Below, piece after piece: positions 25,011 to 33,294 of a stretch of DNA of 54,441 nt. Position numbers and translations under genes: made by a program. Origin of the DNA: an uncultured Spirochaetaceae bacterium (GTDB lineage Bacteria > Spirochaetota > Spirochaetia > Sphaerochaetales > Sphaerochaetaceae); contig CALXLT010000037.1 in assembly GCA_944389275.1 (NCBI GenBank), forward strand, positions 1 through 54,441. Direction: 5' to 3'. The notes under the pieces were generated by a model. That model had not been told where the DNA came from and made no database searches. It worked only from the letters and a program-made list of their open reading frames with translations. Every line of letters begins with the position of its first letter. Position 1 is the stretch's first letter.

Positions 25011-25135
25011 AAGCAACACCTCCTTCTCCTCATATATCCCAGAAGACGGGGTTCTATGTAATCAGGAGGCTTGTGCTCCTCCTGGTGGAGGGACAACACC
25101 GCTTACCGTGCCTTGCGGCACCCAAAAGTAGTATA
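25011..25135 (-). promoter_or_regulatory. Structured leader and -10 element of the toxin mRNA
   Basis: On the minus strand TATACT (25135-25130) would act as the -10 box; no convincing -35 is seen. Transcription would start near 25123, right at a GTGCC-GCAA-GGCAC hairpin (25121-25108) with a GNRA-type tetraloop. About 110 bases of leader follow, with further pairing segments such as AGGAG-CACAAGC-CTCCT, before the ATG at 25010. A long, folded leader that caps the 5' end is common in type I toxin messages and usually limits their translation. Confidence 0.45.
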
Positions 25136-25207
25136 GTCGCATCAGGGATTTGAGAATCAGAAGCTGGGATATCCCCGCTGCTTATCCTACAAGGCTGCAG
25201 GCTGCAA

Positions 25208-25236
25208 TTGCATACTGTGTGTTAAGCTTATATAAT
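25208..25236 (+). promoter_or_regulatory. Strong promoter giving a leaderless mRNA
   Basis: TTGCAT (25208-25213), exactly 17 bases, then TATAAT (25231-25236), a perfect -10 box. The start codon ATG lies at 25243, seven bases after the -10 box, where transcription should begin. There is therefore no room for a ribosome binding site, and the message is probably leaderless. Confidence 0.7.
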
Positions 25237-25242
25237 TTGCAT

Positions 25243-26100
25243 ATGAATCGTTTGTTCCAGTTCGCATTCTCAAAGCTCAAGGGAGTGACCGTATACGCGC
25301 TCGTGGGGCGCTCAGGCACGGGAAAGAGCTATCATTCGAAACTGGTCGCAGCGAAATACCACATAGATCTCGTAATTGACGACGGGCTTCTGATAAAAGG
25401 CAACAGGATACTCGCGGGGCACTCTGCGAAGCAGGATTCAGACTTCCTTGCAGCGGTGCGCACCGCTGTCTTCGATGATGAGGAGCACCGCAATGAGATA
25501 ATGAGCGCCCTTCTCAAGGAACGCTACAGGAAGATACTCATAATCGGCACATCAGAGAAGATGGTGAACAAGATCGCCAAGCGCCTGGAGCTGCCGCAGC
25601 CTGAGAAGATAATCCATATCGAGGATATCGCTACGCAGGATGAGATAGAGACCGCGATGAGGATAAGATATACCGAGGGCAAGCATGTCATCCCTGTTCC
25701 CTCGATCGAGGTCACGCGCTCGGCCCCGCAGATCGTATATGACTCGATGAAGGTCTTCATGGGCGGGAAAGGGCCTATCAAGAAGAACCAGACCTACGAG
25801 AAGACGATCGTGCGTCCGGAGTTCTCGAGGCCAGACAAGGATGAGATGTCCGAGGCGGTGCTGACGCAGATGGTCAAGCATGCCATCGGTGAATATGATC
25901 CGGTGATGAAGGTGAAGAAGGTCCGGGGCACGAAGAACACGGACTCCTCCTACTCCATCGCCATAACCCTCCAGCTTCCGGTAAGGCACTATATGAGCAC
26001 GACGATCTCGGACCTGCAGGAATACATAGCCGAATGCATAGAGAAATACGGAGGCGTCATGGTGCACTCCGTATCGGTAGAGATGGAGGAATGGGGCTAA
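25243..26100 (+). CDS. P-loop protein with C-terminal Asp23-like domain, function unknown
   Basis: This 285-residue protein starts at ATG 25243 (MNRLFQFAFSKLKG), chosen because a consensus promoter ends just before it; an earlier in-frame ATG at 25150 would lie upstream of the promoter. The N-terminal part has a P-loop LVGRSGTGKSYHSK (about residues 20-33) and looks like a nucleotide kinase or ATPase-like Rossmann domain, with DDEEHRNEI and KILIIGTSEKM. The C-terminal 75 residues (YSIAITLQLPVRHYMSTTI, AECIEKYGGVMVHSVSV) resemble Asp23/YloU proteins. The gene's end overlaps pcnB, on the opposite strand, by 4 bases. I believe related proteins occur in other spirochaetes; the function is unknown. 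Confidence 0.7.
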   Translation: MNRLFQFAFSKLKGVTVYALVGRSGTGKSYHSKLVAAKYHIDLVIDDGLLIKGNRILAGHSAKQDSDFLAAVRTAVFDDEEHRNEIMSALLKERYRKILIIGTSEKMVNKIAKRLELPQPEKIIHIEDIATQDEIETAMRIRYTEGKHVIPVPSIEVTRSAPQIVYDSMKVFMGGKGPIKKNQTYEKTIVRPEFSRPDKDEMSEAVLTQMVKHAIGEYDPVMKVKKVRGTKNTDSSYSIAITLQLPVRHYMSTTISDLQEYIAECIEKYGGVMVHSVSVEMEEWG

Positions 26101-27320
26101 AGGTCGTGCTCCTCAGCAAGCGTCCTCGGCTCTGGAGGAATGGCCTTTGCCTTCCTTCTTCTCTTCCTTGACTTCTTCGGTCCGGAAGAGAGCTCCTCGT
26201 TGGCCGCGCTCTTGCGGCCCATGTTGTTAGGCTTCTTCCTCGGGATCCTGGCCTCAGCGGACTTCCTGTTGCGGCTGCGCTTGATTCCCATATCCTCCAG
26301 AAGCCTGTCCACGGCCTTCTCAAGCTCATAGTTCGGAGGCGTCATCGGAGAGATAAGGATCTTGGCCTGCCTGAAGCCCTCCCTGAAAAGCTCCTCCGCA
26401 GATGTCCCTTCAGGGTTATCGAAGACGATAAGGGGCTTGAGGAGCATGGCGATTATCTCATCCTTGGCAAGCGGCGTGCCGCTCTCGATCCCTTTCCTCA
26501 CCTTCCCGTCCATCTCGCTCAGGGCCTCATGCACCGATGGGTATTCAAGATACATCGAGATTATTGGGAGTATGTAAGTGAGGATCCCATACTTCTGGAG
26601 ATTGAGGAATATAGCCTCGGCATAGCCGGAGGATATCATCTTCGAGACTTCCTCGGTAAGGCGGGATATGGAGCATGACTCTATGTTGGCCGCATTCTTC
26701 TTTATCGCATGACGCACGTCACGCCTCAGGGCGAAGCCTGTCGTCGCCTGATACTTAAGGGCGCGGATCATCCTCACGGGATCCTCGGAGAACGAGTAGC
26801 TGAGGGGGATGAGCGACCTGATCTGGCGGCGGCGGAAATCCTCCATGGCATCGTTGAAGTCAAGGAGCTGCCCGTTTGCGGGATTATAGTACAGGCTATT
26901 TATGGAGAAGTCCCTGCGCCTTGCATCCTGCTCTATGCTTCCATAGACATTGTTGCGGCCATCCTCGAAATTCTCCTCATCGGAGCGGAATGTCGTGACC
27001 TCGATGATCTTGTCACCGAAGAAGAGGTGGACTATGCGGAAACGCCGACCTATTATGCGGGAGTTCCAGAACATCCTCTGGACCTGCCTCGGGGAAAGCG
27101 ATGTCGCTATATCGAAATCCTTGGGATGGCGGCCAAGCATTATATCGCGAATGGCTCCGCCTACTATATATGCCTCAGCCCCGGATGACTGCATGCGCCT
27201 TATCGCCCAGAGCGCATCCTTGTCTATCTGGCTGCTGCGTATGTTATGCTCCTTGGACGTGTATACCTTCGCTACCGGTACGCTTCGTCCCCTTCCATCG
27301 TCCTTGTATCTTACAAACAC
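26097..27320 (-). CDS. pcnB: Poly(A) polymerase / tRNA nucleotidyltransferase family protein
   Basis: This 407-residue class II nucleotidyltransferase adds A residues (or CCA) to RNA 3' ends. The head domain has VGGAIRDIMLGRHPKDFDIA (about residues 53-72), with the two metal-binding Asp residues in DFD. The second strand IEVTTFRSDE and the RRRDFSINSLYYN block follow. The KVYTSKEHNIRSSQIDKDAL segment before the core is that of PcnB rather than of CCA enzymes. A long basic tail (about residues 345-400, rich in Arg/Lys) may bind RNA. The start is GTG at 27320, with a promoter so close that the message is probably leaderless. Confidence 0.88.
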   Translation of the reverse strand: MFVRYKDDGRGRSVPVAKVYTSKEHNIRSSQIDKDALWAIRRMQSSGAEAYIVGGAIRDIMLGRHPKDFDIATSLSPRQVQRMFWNSRIIGRRFRIVHLFFGDKIIEVTTFRSDEENFEDGRNNVYGSIEQDARRRDFSINSLYYNPANGQLLDFNDAMEDFRRRQIRSLIPLSYSFSEDPVRMIRALKYQATTGFALRRDVRHAIKKNAANIESCSISRLTEEVSKMISSGYAEAIFLNLQKYGILTYILPIISMYLEYPSVHEALSEMDGKVRKGIESGTPLAKDEIIAMLLKPLIVFDNPEGTSAEELFREGFRQAKILISPMTPPNYELEKAVDRLLEDMGIKRSRNRKSAEARIPRKKPNNMGRKSAANEELSSGPKKSRKRRRKAKAIPPEPRTLAEEHDL

Positions 27321-27326
27321 GATTCA

Positions 27327-27355
27327 ACAATATAAGGAAATGGGCCGGGACGCAA
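27327..27355 (-). promoter_or_regulatory. Predicted pcnB promoter, leaderless layout
   Basis: On the minus strand TTGCGT (27355-27350), 17 bases, TATTGT (27332-27327), then six bases to the GTG start at 27320. No ribosome binding site can fit, so translation would begin at the first bases of the transcript. The hexamers are fair, not perfect. The gap from here to the insertion sequence is only about 22 bases. Confidence 0.45.
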
Positions 27356-27377
27356 GATAGCGTGTTGACTCAAAAAT

Positions 27378-27425
27378 AAATCTAACCAGAGAAGGATCTG
27401 AGAATCATAATTAAATCTAACTTTC
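27378..27425. repeat. Left terminal inverted repeat of the insertion sequence
   Basis: AAATCTAACC at 27378-27387 followed by AGAGAAGGATCTGAGAATCA and then TAATTAAATCTAAC. It is the inverted, imperfect copy of the right end; the blocks AAATCTAACC, GAAGG and TGAGAATCA are shared. Each end carries two TCTAAC/CCTAAC-like subrepeats, which may be paired transposase-binding sites. Confidence 0.65.
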
Positions 27426-27520
27426 CTCAGACGCTTATGTTCATATATCCAAGCAGTACAGATAGGGTGGCCTGCCTGTACTGCATCCTGCAACAAGTAG
27501 ACATGACTCGCTATGCACAG

Positions 27521-28270
27521 TCAAGCGTTTTCCTCCGCTTCAGCGCGTCCTTCCCGCACCGCAAGCGCAAGCAGCTCCTTCTGCCTCAGGGCCACGGCCT
27601 GCTTGAGCGGTATGAGCCGGCACTCCTCCCTGTCCTGCCTCAGCCCTTCCTTGCATCCACCTGGCACGGACTTGTCCATCATTATCCGCTCATAGGGCGA
27701 TCTCGGCTCATCGAATGAATAGTAGGCCCTCACCGGGATCAGCGCGTTCAGCGACGAGCCGGGGCTCCTCGTCCCGCTCTTCCCCCTCAGCCGCATCCTC
27801 TCCCTCTCCAGCCGCAGCAGCCTGTCAGCGGTTGCTGGGCTCATGGAGAGGAGCTTGCTGCCGATCTCCGGCGTGACGCGGAATGGCGGATATGCCGAGA
27901 TCGATGTAATATTGTCCCTGATGAGTTTCATCAGGCGCTTTGAGCACATCATGTCGAACATGTGCCAGATGGAGACAAGGGATGCCCTCAGCGCCTCATC
28001 GTATTCCCTCGGCCGGCCTTTCCTCCCCGTACGGCCTGGCTGCTTTCTATAGGCCACCTTATGCTCCCTGCCTCCGATGTCCTTCCGGATGGCAGAGGAT
28101 GCCATCCCCCTCAGCTTGTGTATGAGGTACTTTCGGTTGTAGCCCGTATCCTTCACGGCCTCATCGAGGATGATTCCCTTTCCCTTCCGGTCCGCCTTCG
28201 CGTACCGGAGCGCGATTCCCGATACCAGCTCATCCCTGGCCCTCTTGCTCATGGTTTTCTTCCTTTTCAT
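27521..28270 (-). pseudogene. ISNCY-like transposase lacking its DDE catalytic domain
   Basis: The open frame of 249 codons starts MKRKKTMSKRARDELVSG. The N-terminal two thirds (helix-turn-helix region, DTGYNRKYLIHKLRG, SPATADRLLRLERERMRL, RSPGSSLNALIPVRAYYS) match the DNA-binding half of transposases found in spirochaetes and other anaerobes. In those proteins the catalytic domain begins right after the PVR-[TA]-x-x-x-[WF]-D segment. Here the sequence jumps at about residue 186 to PRSPYERIMMDKSV, which looks like the family's C-terminal tail (xTPYxRLL...). The roughly 200-residue catalytic part is thus missing with the frame kept. The protein could still bind the ends. Confidence 0.65.
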
Positions 28271-28290
28271 ACCATAAGCATCTTAATCGT

Positions 28291-28338
28291 TGGGTTAGGT
28301 TTTATTTTTGATTCTCAGCCTTCCCTTCGGTTAGATTT
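28291..28338. repeat. Right terminal inverted repeat of the insertion sequence
   Basis: It ends in GGTTAGATTT (28329-28338), with TGATTCTCA and GTTAGGTTTTATTTT on the inner side, mirroring the left end. Read towards hisS, TTGATT, 17 bases, TTAGAT inside this repeat could act as a weak outward promoter for hisS. That reading is only suggestive. Confidence 0.6.
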
Positions 28339-28395
28339 TTTATGATGCAACGCGGATAGTTTACCGCCATGGCAAGTTACGTTATCATCAAAGCC

Positions 28396-29682
28396 ATGAT
28401 CGAACCAGTAGTTCTAAAGGGGTTCAGGGACAGCCTGCCCAAGGATGAGATACCGAAGAAAAGGATTATAAGGAAGCTTGAGGATGTGTTCTCCTCATAT
28501 GGCTTCGTGCCTATAGATACGCCTGTGCTTGAGTACACCAAGATACTTCTGGGCAAGGGCGGCGGAGAGACTGACAAGCAGATATTCCGCTTCCAGGACA
28601 ACGGAGGGCGCGACGTGGCGATGCGCTTTGACCTGACGGTCCCGTTCGCGCGCTTCCTGGCAGCCCACCATGATGAGGTCGGGATCCCTTTCAAGAGATA
28701 CCACATAAACAAGGTATGGCGCGGAGAGAACCCGCAGAAGGGAAGATACAGGGAATTCGTGCAGTGCGATTTCGATATCGTAGGTGCCGATAACGCGGAA
28801 TCCGACTACGAGATACTCTCGATGATGCACCGCTCATTCTCAGCGCTGGGAATCAAGGGCTATACGTTCCATATCTCGCACCGCGCGCTCTTCAGCATCT
28901 TCCTTGAGAACATGGGGCTGAAGGATGCGGCTGTGGACATCCTCCGCACTGTCGACAAGCTCAGGAAGATCGGAGAGGATGAGGTCCGCTCGCTTCTTGA
29001 GGAAATAACCGGGGACAAGGCCAAGGCTGATGCCGTCATACAGTACATAACGGCAGGCGATGGCTCATCCTTCATGGATACGCTTGAGAAGCTCACGAAG
29101 CTTGCCGGAGGCGAGAACGAGGCTTCGGCAAGGATGAGGGAGATATACTCCCTCCTAGAAGCTGGCGGCATCGAGTCATCATTCGTGTTCGACCCATCCA
29201 TCACAAGGGGGCTGGACTACTACACGGGAATCGTCTACGAGACATTCCTCGACGCTCTTCCGTCCCTTGGTTCCGTATGCTCAGGCGGGCGCTACAACAA
29301 CCTCGCCTCCCTCTACACGAAGGAGGAGCTGCCTGGCGTCGGATCATCGATAGGGCTGGACAGGCTCATGGCAGGGCTTGAGGAGCTCGGGAGCCCGCTT
29401 CTCGCGAACGCTTCCTCCGCGGATGTGCTTATAGTGCATGGCAAGGAAGAGACAGGGAAGGCCGTGGAGTGCGCCGAGAAGCTCAGGGGATGCGGCATCC
29501 GTACCGATATTTACCTCAACCCAGAGGCGAAGATGAAGAAGATATACAGCTACGCTGAGATGAAGGCCATACCTTATATGCTCACGCTCTCCCCTGCCCT
29601 TACGCTCAAGGACCTGAGGACAAGGGAGGCGAAGGAATACGCGTCTATCAGCGATCTGCAGAAGGAAATAAGGCTTGATTGA
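28396..29682 (+). CDS. hisS: Histidyl-tRNA synthetase
   Basis: This class II synthetase of about 428 residues charges tRNA-His. Motif 1 lies in the KGFRDSLPKDE...RKLEDVF region. The family blocks FDLTVPFARFLA, KRYHINKVWRGENPQKGRYREF (motif 2), GLDYYTGIVYE, SVCSGGRYNNL and GVGSSIGLDRL (motif 3) are all intact, and an anticodon-binding domain follows at the C-terminus. The ATG at 28396 (MIEPVVLKGFRD) gives the usual N-terminus; an in-frame ATG at 28369 would add nine residues. Neither has a strong ribosome binding site. The insertion sequence ends only about 58 bases upstream, so the original promoter may have been displaced. Confidence 0.95.
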   Translation: MIEPVVLKGFRDSLPKDEIPKKRIIRKLEDVFSSYGFVPIDTPVLEYTKILLGKGGGETDKQIFRFQDNGGRDVAMRFDLTVPFARFLAAHHDEVGIPFKRYHINKVWRGENPQKGRYREFVQCDFDIVGADNAESDYEILSMMHRSFSALGIKGYTFHISHRALFSIFLENMGLKDAAVDILRTVDKLRKIGEDEVRSLLEEITGDKAKADAVIQYITAGDGSSFMDTLEKLTKLAGGENEASARMREIYSLLEAGGIESSFVFDPSITRGLDYYTGIVYETFLDALPSLGSVCSGGRYNNLASLYTKEELPGVGSSIGLDRLMAGLEELGSPLLANASSADVLIVHGKEETGKAVECAEKLRGCGIRTDIYLNPEAKMKKIYSYAEMKAIPYMLTLSPALTLKDLRTREAKEYASISDLQKEIRLD

Positions 29683-32113
29683 TTTCACTTCCCTTCCTGT
29701 ATACAGGCATCGCCAGGATATACTTGACGCGCTTGAGAGCAACCAGACGATAATCGTCGAGAGCCCTACAGGCTCTGGAAAGACCACGCAGATACCGCTT
29801 ATCCTGCGCGAGGCCGGGTATGACAGGGAGGGTATCATCGGCATAACGCAGCCAAGGCGCATCGCAGCCCTCTCCGTCTGTGACTTCATAAAGAGGCAGA
29901 TCGGTGATGAAGGCTCATATTGCGCCTACAAGATGCGCTTCAACGACACATCCACGAAGGACACGCGCATAAAGATAATGACCGATGGCATACTGCTGCA
30001 GGAGGTGAAGCTGGACAAGACCCTCTCCCGCTACTCTGTCATCATGGTCGATGAGGCCCACGAGCGGAGCCTCAACATAGATTTCATACTGGGGCTTCTG
30101 AAGGAGATATCCGAGCTGAGGCCTGAGCTGAAGATCATAATAAGCTCGGCAACGATAAACGCCCAGTCGTTCTCATCCTTCTTCGGCTCGGCCCCGATCA
30201 TATCCATAGACAGCAGGCCTTATGACGTGGCTGTCCATTACGACCCGGCGATCCTTTCCCGCGACACCGAGGATTATTACTACCAGAAGATACTGCAGCG
30301 TGTTTGGGAGGCCTACGAGAAGGATGAAGGTGATGTGCTGATATTCCTTCCGGGCGAGATAGACATAAAGAACTGCATATCATTTCTGGAGATGGCTCCA
30401 TTCAAAAAGGACCTGGAGATCTACCCGCTTTATGGGAGGCTGTCGAAGGAAGAGCAGGAAAGGGTCTTCACCCCTACAGGGGAAGGGAAGATGAAGGTGG
30501 TCGTGTCCACGAACATCGCCGAGACCTCGCTCACCATAGATGGCATACGCACCGTGATAGACTCCGGGGTCGCGAAGATCAACTTCTATAACCAGCGGAA
30601 CTTCACGTCAGCCCTGCTGCCGATGCCTATATCGCGGGCATCAGCTGACCAGCGGAAAGGAAGGGCCGGACGCACCGCTCCTGGAACATGCTGGAGGATG
30701 TACAGCGAGGATAACTACAGGCATCGCCCGGAGTACTCCGAGGAGGAGATCCTGCACTCTGACCTTGCTGAGGTCGTGCTCCGCATGAGCGAGCTGGAGA
30801 TCTACAACACCGATTCCTTCCCGTTCATAACGCCGCCGAAGAAGAGCGCGCTGCAGTCCGCGGAGGAGACGCTGATGCTCATCGGAGCGATCGAGAAGGA
30901 CCATCACCTGACGCGCATCGGAAGCATGATGATACAGTTCCCTCTCCTGCCGAGGCTTTCCAGGGTGATAGTCGAGGCCATGCTCAACTACCCTGACGTC
31001 ATGTCCGATGTGCTCACGGCTGTCGCGTTCCTCTCGGCAAAGACCCCGTATATCCTCCCACCGGGAGAGGAGCTTTCCGCCAGGGATGCCCACTACGCGA
31101 TGGCTGACAAGGCCTATGGGGATTTCATGACGATGCTCAAGCTCTACAGGACCTATCATGATATCCCGGGAAAGAAGGAGAGAGAGAGCTACGCCAAGAG
31201 CCACTACCTCGACTATGAGTCGATGGAGGAGATCGTGCACATCAAGGACCAGCTTGCCCAGATAGTCTCGGAGATGGGCATGCCTATATCAGAGAACCAC
31301 AACATCGCGGAATACTTCCTATGCCTCACTGCAGGTCTCAGGCAATATATCTGCATGAAGATAGACAGGTTCTCGTACCGCACGATCACGGCGAACAAGA
31401 TACAGATACATCCCGGATCGGCATGGTTCAGGGAGAATCCCGACTTCATACTGGCTGGCGAGATAGTGCAGACGACGAAGATGTACGCGCGCACGGTCTC
31501 ACCGCTTCGGAAGGAATGGATAAACGCTGTCGATCCAAGCCTCATACCGGCCCTGCGCGGAGCTTCCGGCAGGAAGAGGAAAGCCGAGAGGTCACAGTAC
31601 AGGGACGAGGATGAGATGTCGCGCTATGAGGTCATGCTTGGCGGGAAGAAGGTATACATCGTGCCGCTCAAGGAGATGCGGTCGCTTCAGACCCGTGCAG
31701 ATAACCTCAAGTTCTATATAAAGATAGGCACATCGCTTTCAAGGCGCAGGGTGAAGGCCTCCAGGATAGACAAGGAGCTTTCGCTCATTCCTCTTGTAGG
31801 ATTCCCTGCCCGCAGCCGCATTACAGGGAAGTACACGGTCTACGAAAAGCAGTTCGGGGAGCTGAATTCCCTCCTTGACTCCATCTTCACCCCGATGGCC
31901 ATGGGCAAGAAGGAATTCGGCTTTTTGGCGCTCACGGAGAAGAAGGGCCGCTATTCGATAATCCCTATCGACACGATCGGAGGAGCCGCGAGGGAATCTG
32001 CATACGCGCTTTCAGCCCTGATCGATTCGATACCGAAGAAGAACGCGGCACTGCGCAAGAAGGCGATGGGAATCCTTCAGAGAATCACCATCGCCCTCGA
32101 TATGGAAGATTGA
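29675..32113 (+). CDS. hrpA: DEAH-box RNA helicase, HrpA-like
   Basis: This 812-residue helicase has Walker A SPTGSGKTTQIPL (about residues 30-42), motif Ia TQPRRIAALSV, motif II DEAH (MVDEAHERSLNIDF), motif III SSATINAQ, STNIAETSLTIDG and motif VI DQRKGRAGRTAPG, followed by the helicase-associated domains. It is shorter than enterobacterial HrpA (about 1300) and closer in length to HrpB, but the blocks read more like HrpA. The start is TTG at 29675, overlapping the hisS end by 8 bases with GAAGGAAA upstream, so it is coupled to hisS. It probably acts in rRNA or mRNA metabolism. Confidence 0.85.
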   Translation: MIDFTSLPVYRHRQDILDALESNQTIIVESPTGSGKTTQIPLILREAGYDREGIIGITQPRRIAALSVCDFIKRQIGDEGSYCAYKMRFNDTSTKDTRIKIMTDGILLQEVKLDKTLSRYSVIMVDEAHERSLNIDFILGLLKEISELRPELKIIISSATINAQSFSSFFGSAPIISIDSRPYDVAVHYDPAILSRDTEDYYYQKILQRVWEAYEKDEGDVLIFLPGEIDIKNCISFLEMAPFKKDLEIYPLYGRLSKEEQERVFTPTGEGKMKVVVSTNIAETSLTIDGIRTVIDSGVAKINFYNQRNFTSALLPMPISRASADQRKGRAGRTAPGTCWRMYSEDNYRHRPEYSEEEILHSDLAEVVLRMSELEIYNTDSFPFITPPKKSALQSAEETLMLIGAIEKDHHLTRIGSMMIQFPLLPRLSRVIVEAMLNYPDVMSDVLTAVAFLSAKTPYILPPGEELSARDAHYAMADKAYGDFMTMLKLYRTYHDIPGKKERESYAKSHYLDYESMEEIVHIKDQLAQIVSEMGMPISENHNIAEYFLCLTAGLRQYICMKIDRFSYRTITANKIQIHPGSAWFRENPDFILAGEIVQTTKMYARTVSPLRKEWINAVDPSLIPALRGASGRKRKAERSQYRDEDEMSRYEVMLGGKKVYIVPLKEMRSLQTRADNLKFYIKIGTSLSRRRVKASRIDKELSLIPLVGFPARSRITGKYTVYEKQFGELNSLLDSIFTPMAMGKKEFGFLALTEKKGRYSIIPIDTIGGAARESAYALSALIDSIPKKNAALRKKAMGILQRITIALDMED

Positions 32114-32115
32114 CT

Positions 32116-32133
32116 GGCCATCATATGATGGCC
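32116..32133. terminator. 18-bp perfect palindrome between converging genes
   Basis: GGCCATCATATGATGGCC reads the same on both strands. It lies 2 bases after the helicase stop and 6 bases before the GH88 stop on the other strand, where a shared, two-way terminator is expected. The downstream bases are only weakly T-rich on either side (TAGTTAT), so termination efficiency is uncertain. A palindromic protein-binding site is the alternative. Confidence 0.5.
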
Positions 32134-32139
32134 TAGTTA

Positions 32140-33294
32140 TCACCAATATGCCTTCCAGCCTGGAGTGACAACGCGCTTCAGGGCCTCGACATAGAAGTAG
32201 TCGCCCCAGGTATTGCACTCGTCAACTCCCCTGTCACGGGCATCATTTGTAGGGCTCTTGCGGCAGTATACGCCGTGCAGGAGCTGGCCGTCGGAGATCG
32301 CCGGATCCTTCACCGCGCACTCCCTGTAAAGCACGCCCAACAGCTTCTCCGCCTTCTTCCTCAGCCCCGGACGATCTAAAAGATCCGACATCTCAAGCAT
32401 GCCGCAGATAGCCACAGCAAGAGCAGAGGAATCACGAGGCTCATCCGAGCCATCGGTGAAGTCGAAGTCCCAGTACGGGATTATCGAGGCGGGAAGATGC
32501 TCAAGGAAGAAGTCCAGCGTGCGGTTGAATACATCAAGGGCCTTATCTGACCTCGTGTACCTGTACGCAAGCGCCGACCCGTATATCCCCCATGCCTGCC
32601 CGCGGCTCCATGCCGAGTCGTTCCTGTTCCCCTGATGGGTAACCCCGTACAGAGGCTTCCCTGTATCCGGGTCGAAGTAATACGTGTGGTACGTCGAGTC
32701 ATCCGGACGCAGCACACACTCTATCGACGTGTTGAAATGCGCAAGGGCCACGCGGCGGTACTTCTCGTCCCCCGTGGTCTCACTCGCCCAGAAGAGCAGT
32801 GGGATGTTCATCAGGCAGTCTATGATCAGGCGGTAGTTGTCGCGGCTCCCTATCGGGCCCCAGGCCTGTATGAATTGCCCCTTCTCCTGGAAGCGGGAGA
32901 TGAGGTAATCCGCCGCGGCTATGGCCGCGTCCCTCCCCTTCTCGCTACCGTATAGCATATAGGCCGCGACGCAGGACGGGGAATAGAGAAAGCCCATGTC
33001 ATGGTTCTTGATCGAGATCCTCTTCTCGATGCGCTCGGCAAAGCTCTCCACATGCTCGAGGGCCTTGGACTTGAACTCATCCTTGCCTGTGAGCTCGTAC
33101 ATGATGTTTATCTCGCCTGTCCACATCCCGTTGGTCCACTCATCGTTCTCCGATGGCGGATAGAAATCATTCACGCTTGTGGATGGCTTGAACTTATCAC
33201 CAAGATCTGCAATAGCCTTCCTTGTCTGCCTCTCCGCGGCCTTCAAAGCCTCCGGAAGCTCCTCGAACGCGCTTATTCCTGCAAAGTCAATCAT
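32140..33294 (-). CDS. GH88 unsaturated glucuronyl hydrolase
   Basis: This 384-residue cytoplasmic enzyme removes the 4,5-unsaturated uronic acid that polysaccharide lyases leave at the non-reducing end of chondroitin, heparin or similar oligosaccharides. The (alpha/alpha)6-barrel blocks NDEWTNGMWTGEINIMYELT, HDMGFLYSP (with the first catalytic Asp), RDNYRLIIDCLMNIPLLFWA (second Asp), HQGNRNDSAWSRGQAWGIYG and DECNTWGDYFYVEAL are all present. No signal peptide is seen, so the substrate must be imported. It overlaps the PHP-type gene by 4 bases and is the last gene of the cluster. Confidence 0.93.
   Translation of the reverse strand: MIDFAGISAFEELPEALKAAERQTRKAIADLGDKFKPSTSVNDFYPPSENDEWTNGMWTGEINIMYELTGKDEFKSKALEHVESFAERIEKRISIKNHDMGFLYSPSCVAAYMLYGSEKGRDAAIAAADYLISRFQEKGQFIQAWGPIGSRDNYRLIIDCLMNIPLLFWASETTGDEKYRRVALAHFNTSIECVLRPDDSTYHTYYFDPDTGKPLYGVTHQGNRNDSAWSRGQAWGIYGSALAYRYTRSDKALDVFNRTLDFFLEHLPASIIPYWDFDFTDGSDEPRDSSALAVAICGMLEMSDLLDRPGLRKKAEKLLGVLYRECAVKDPAISDGQLLHGVYCRKSPTNDARDRGVDECNTWGDYFYVEALKRVVTPGWKAYW

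Larger units (their letters stand above)
27378..28338. mobile_element. ISNCY-like insertion sequence, internally deleted (about 960 bp)
   Basis: The element is bounded by imperfect terminal inverted repeats of about 45 bases. The left end reads AAATCTAACC...GAGAATCA...TCTAAC (27378-27420) and the complement of the right end reads AAATCTAACC...GAGAATCA...CCTAAC (to about 28296). It lies in the gap between divergent pcnB and hisS and holds one minus-strand transposase gene that has lost its catalytic centre. Target duplications could not be identified with confidence. Without the DDE domain it could move only with a helper transposase. Confidence 0.7.

Noticed and set aside
32139..32155. Third copy of the ATCACCAAAATGCCATC-like element at the end of GH88
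   Set aside because: It differs by two bases, covers the GH88 stop codon (Trp-Lys-Ala-Tyr-Trp-stop) and has no gene starting downstream in the right direction. Probably chance.
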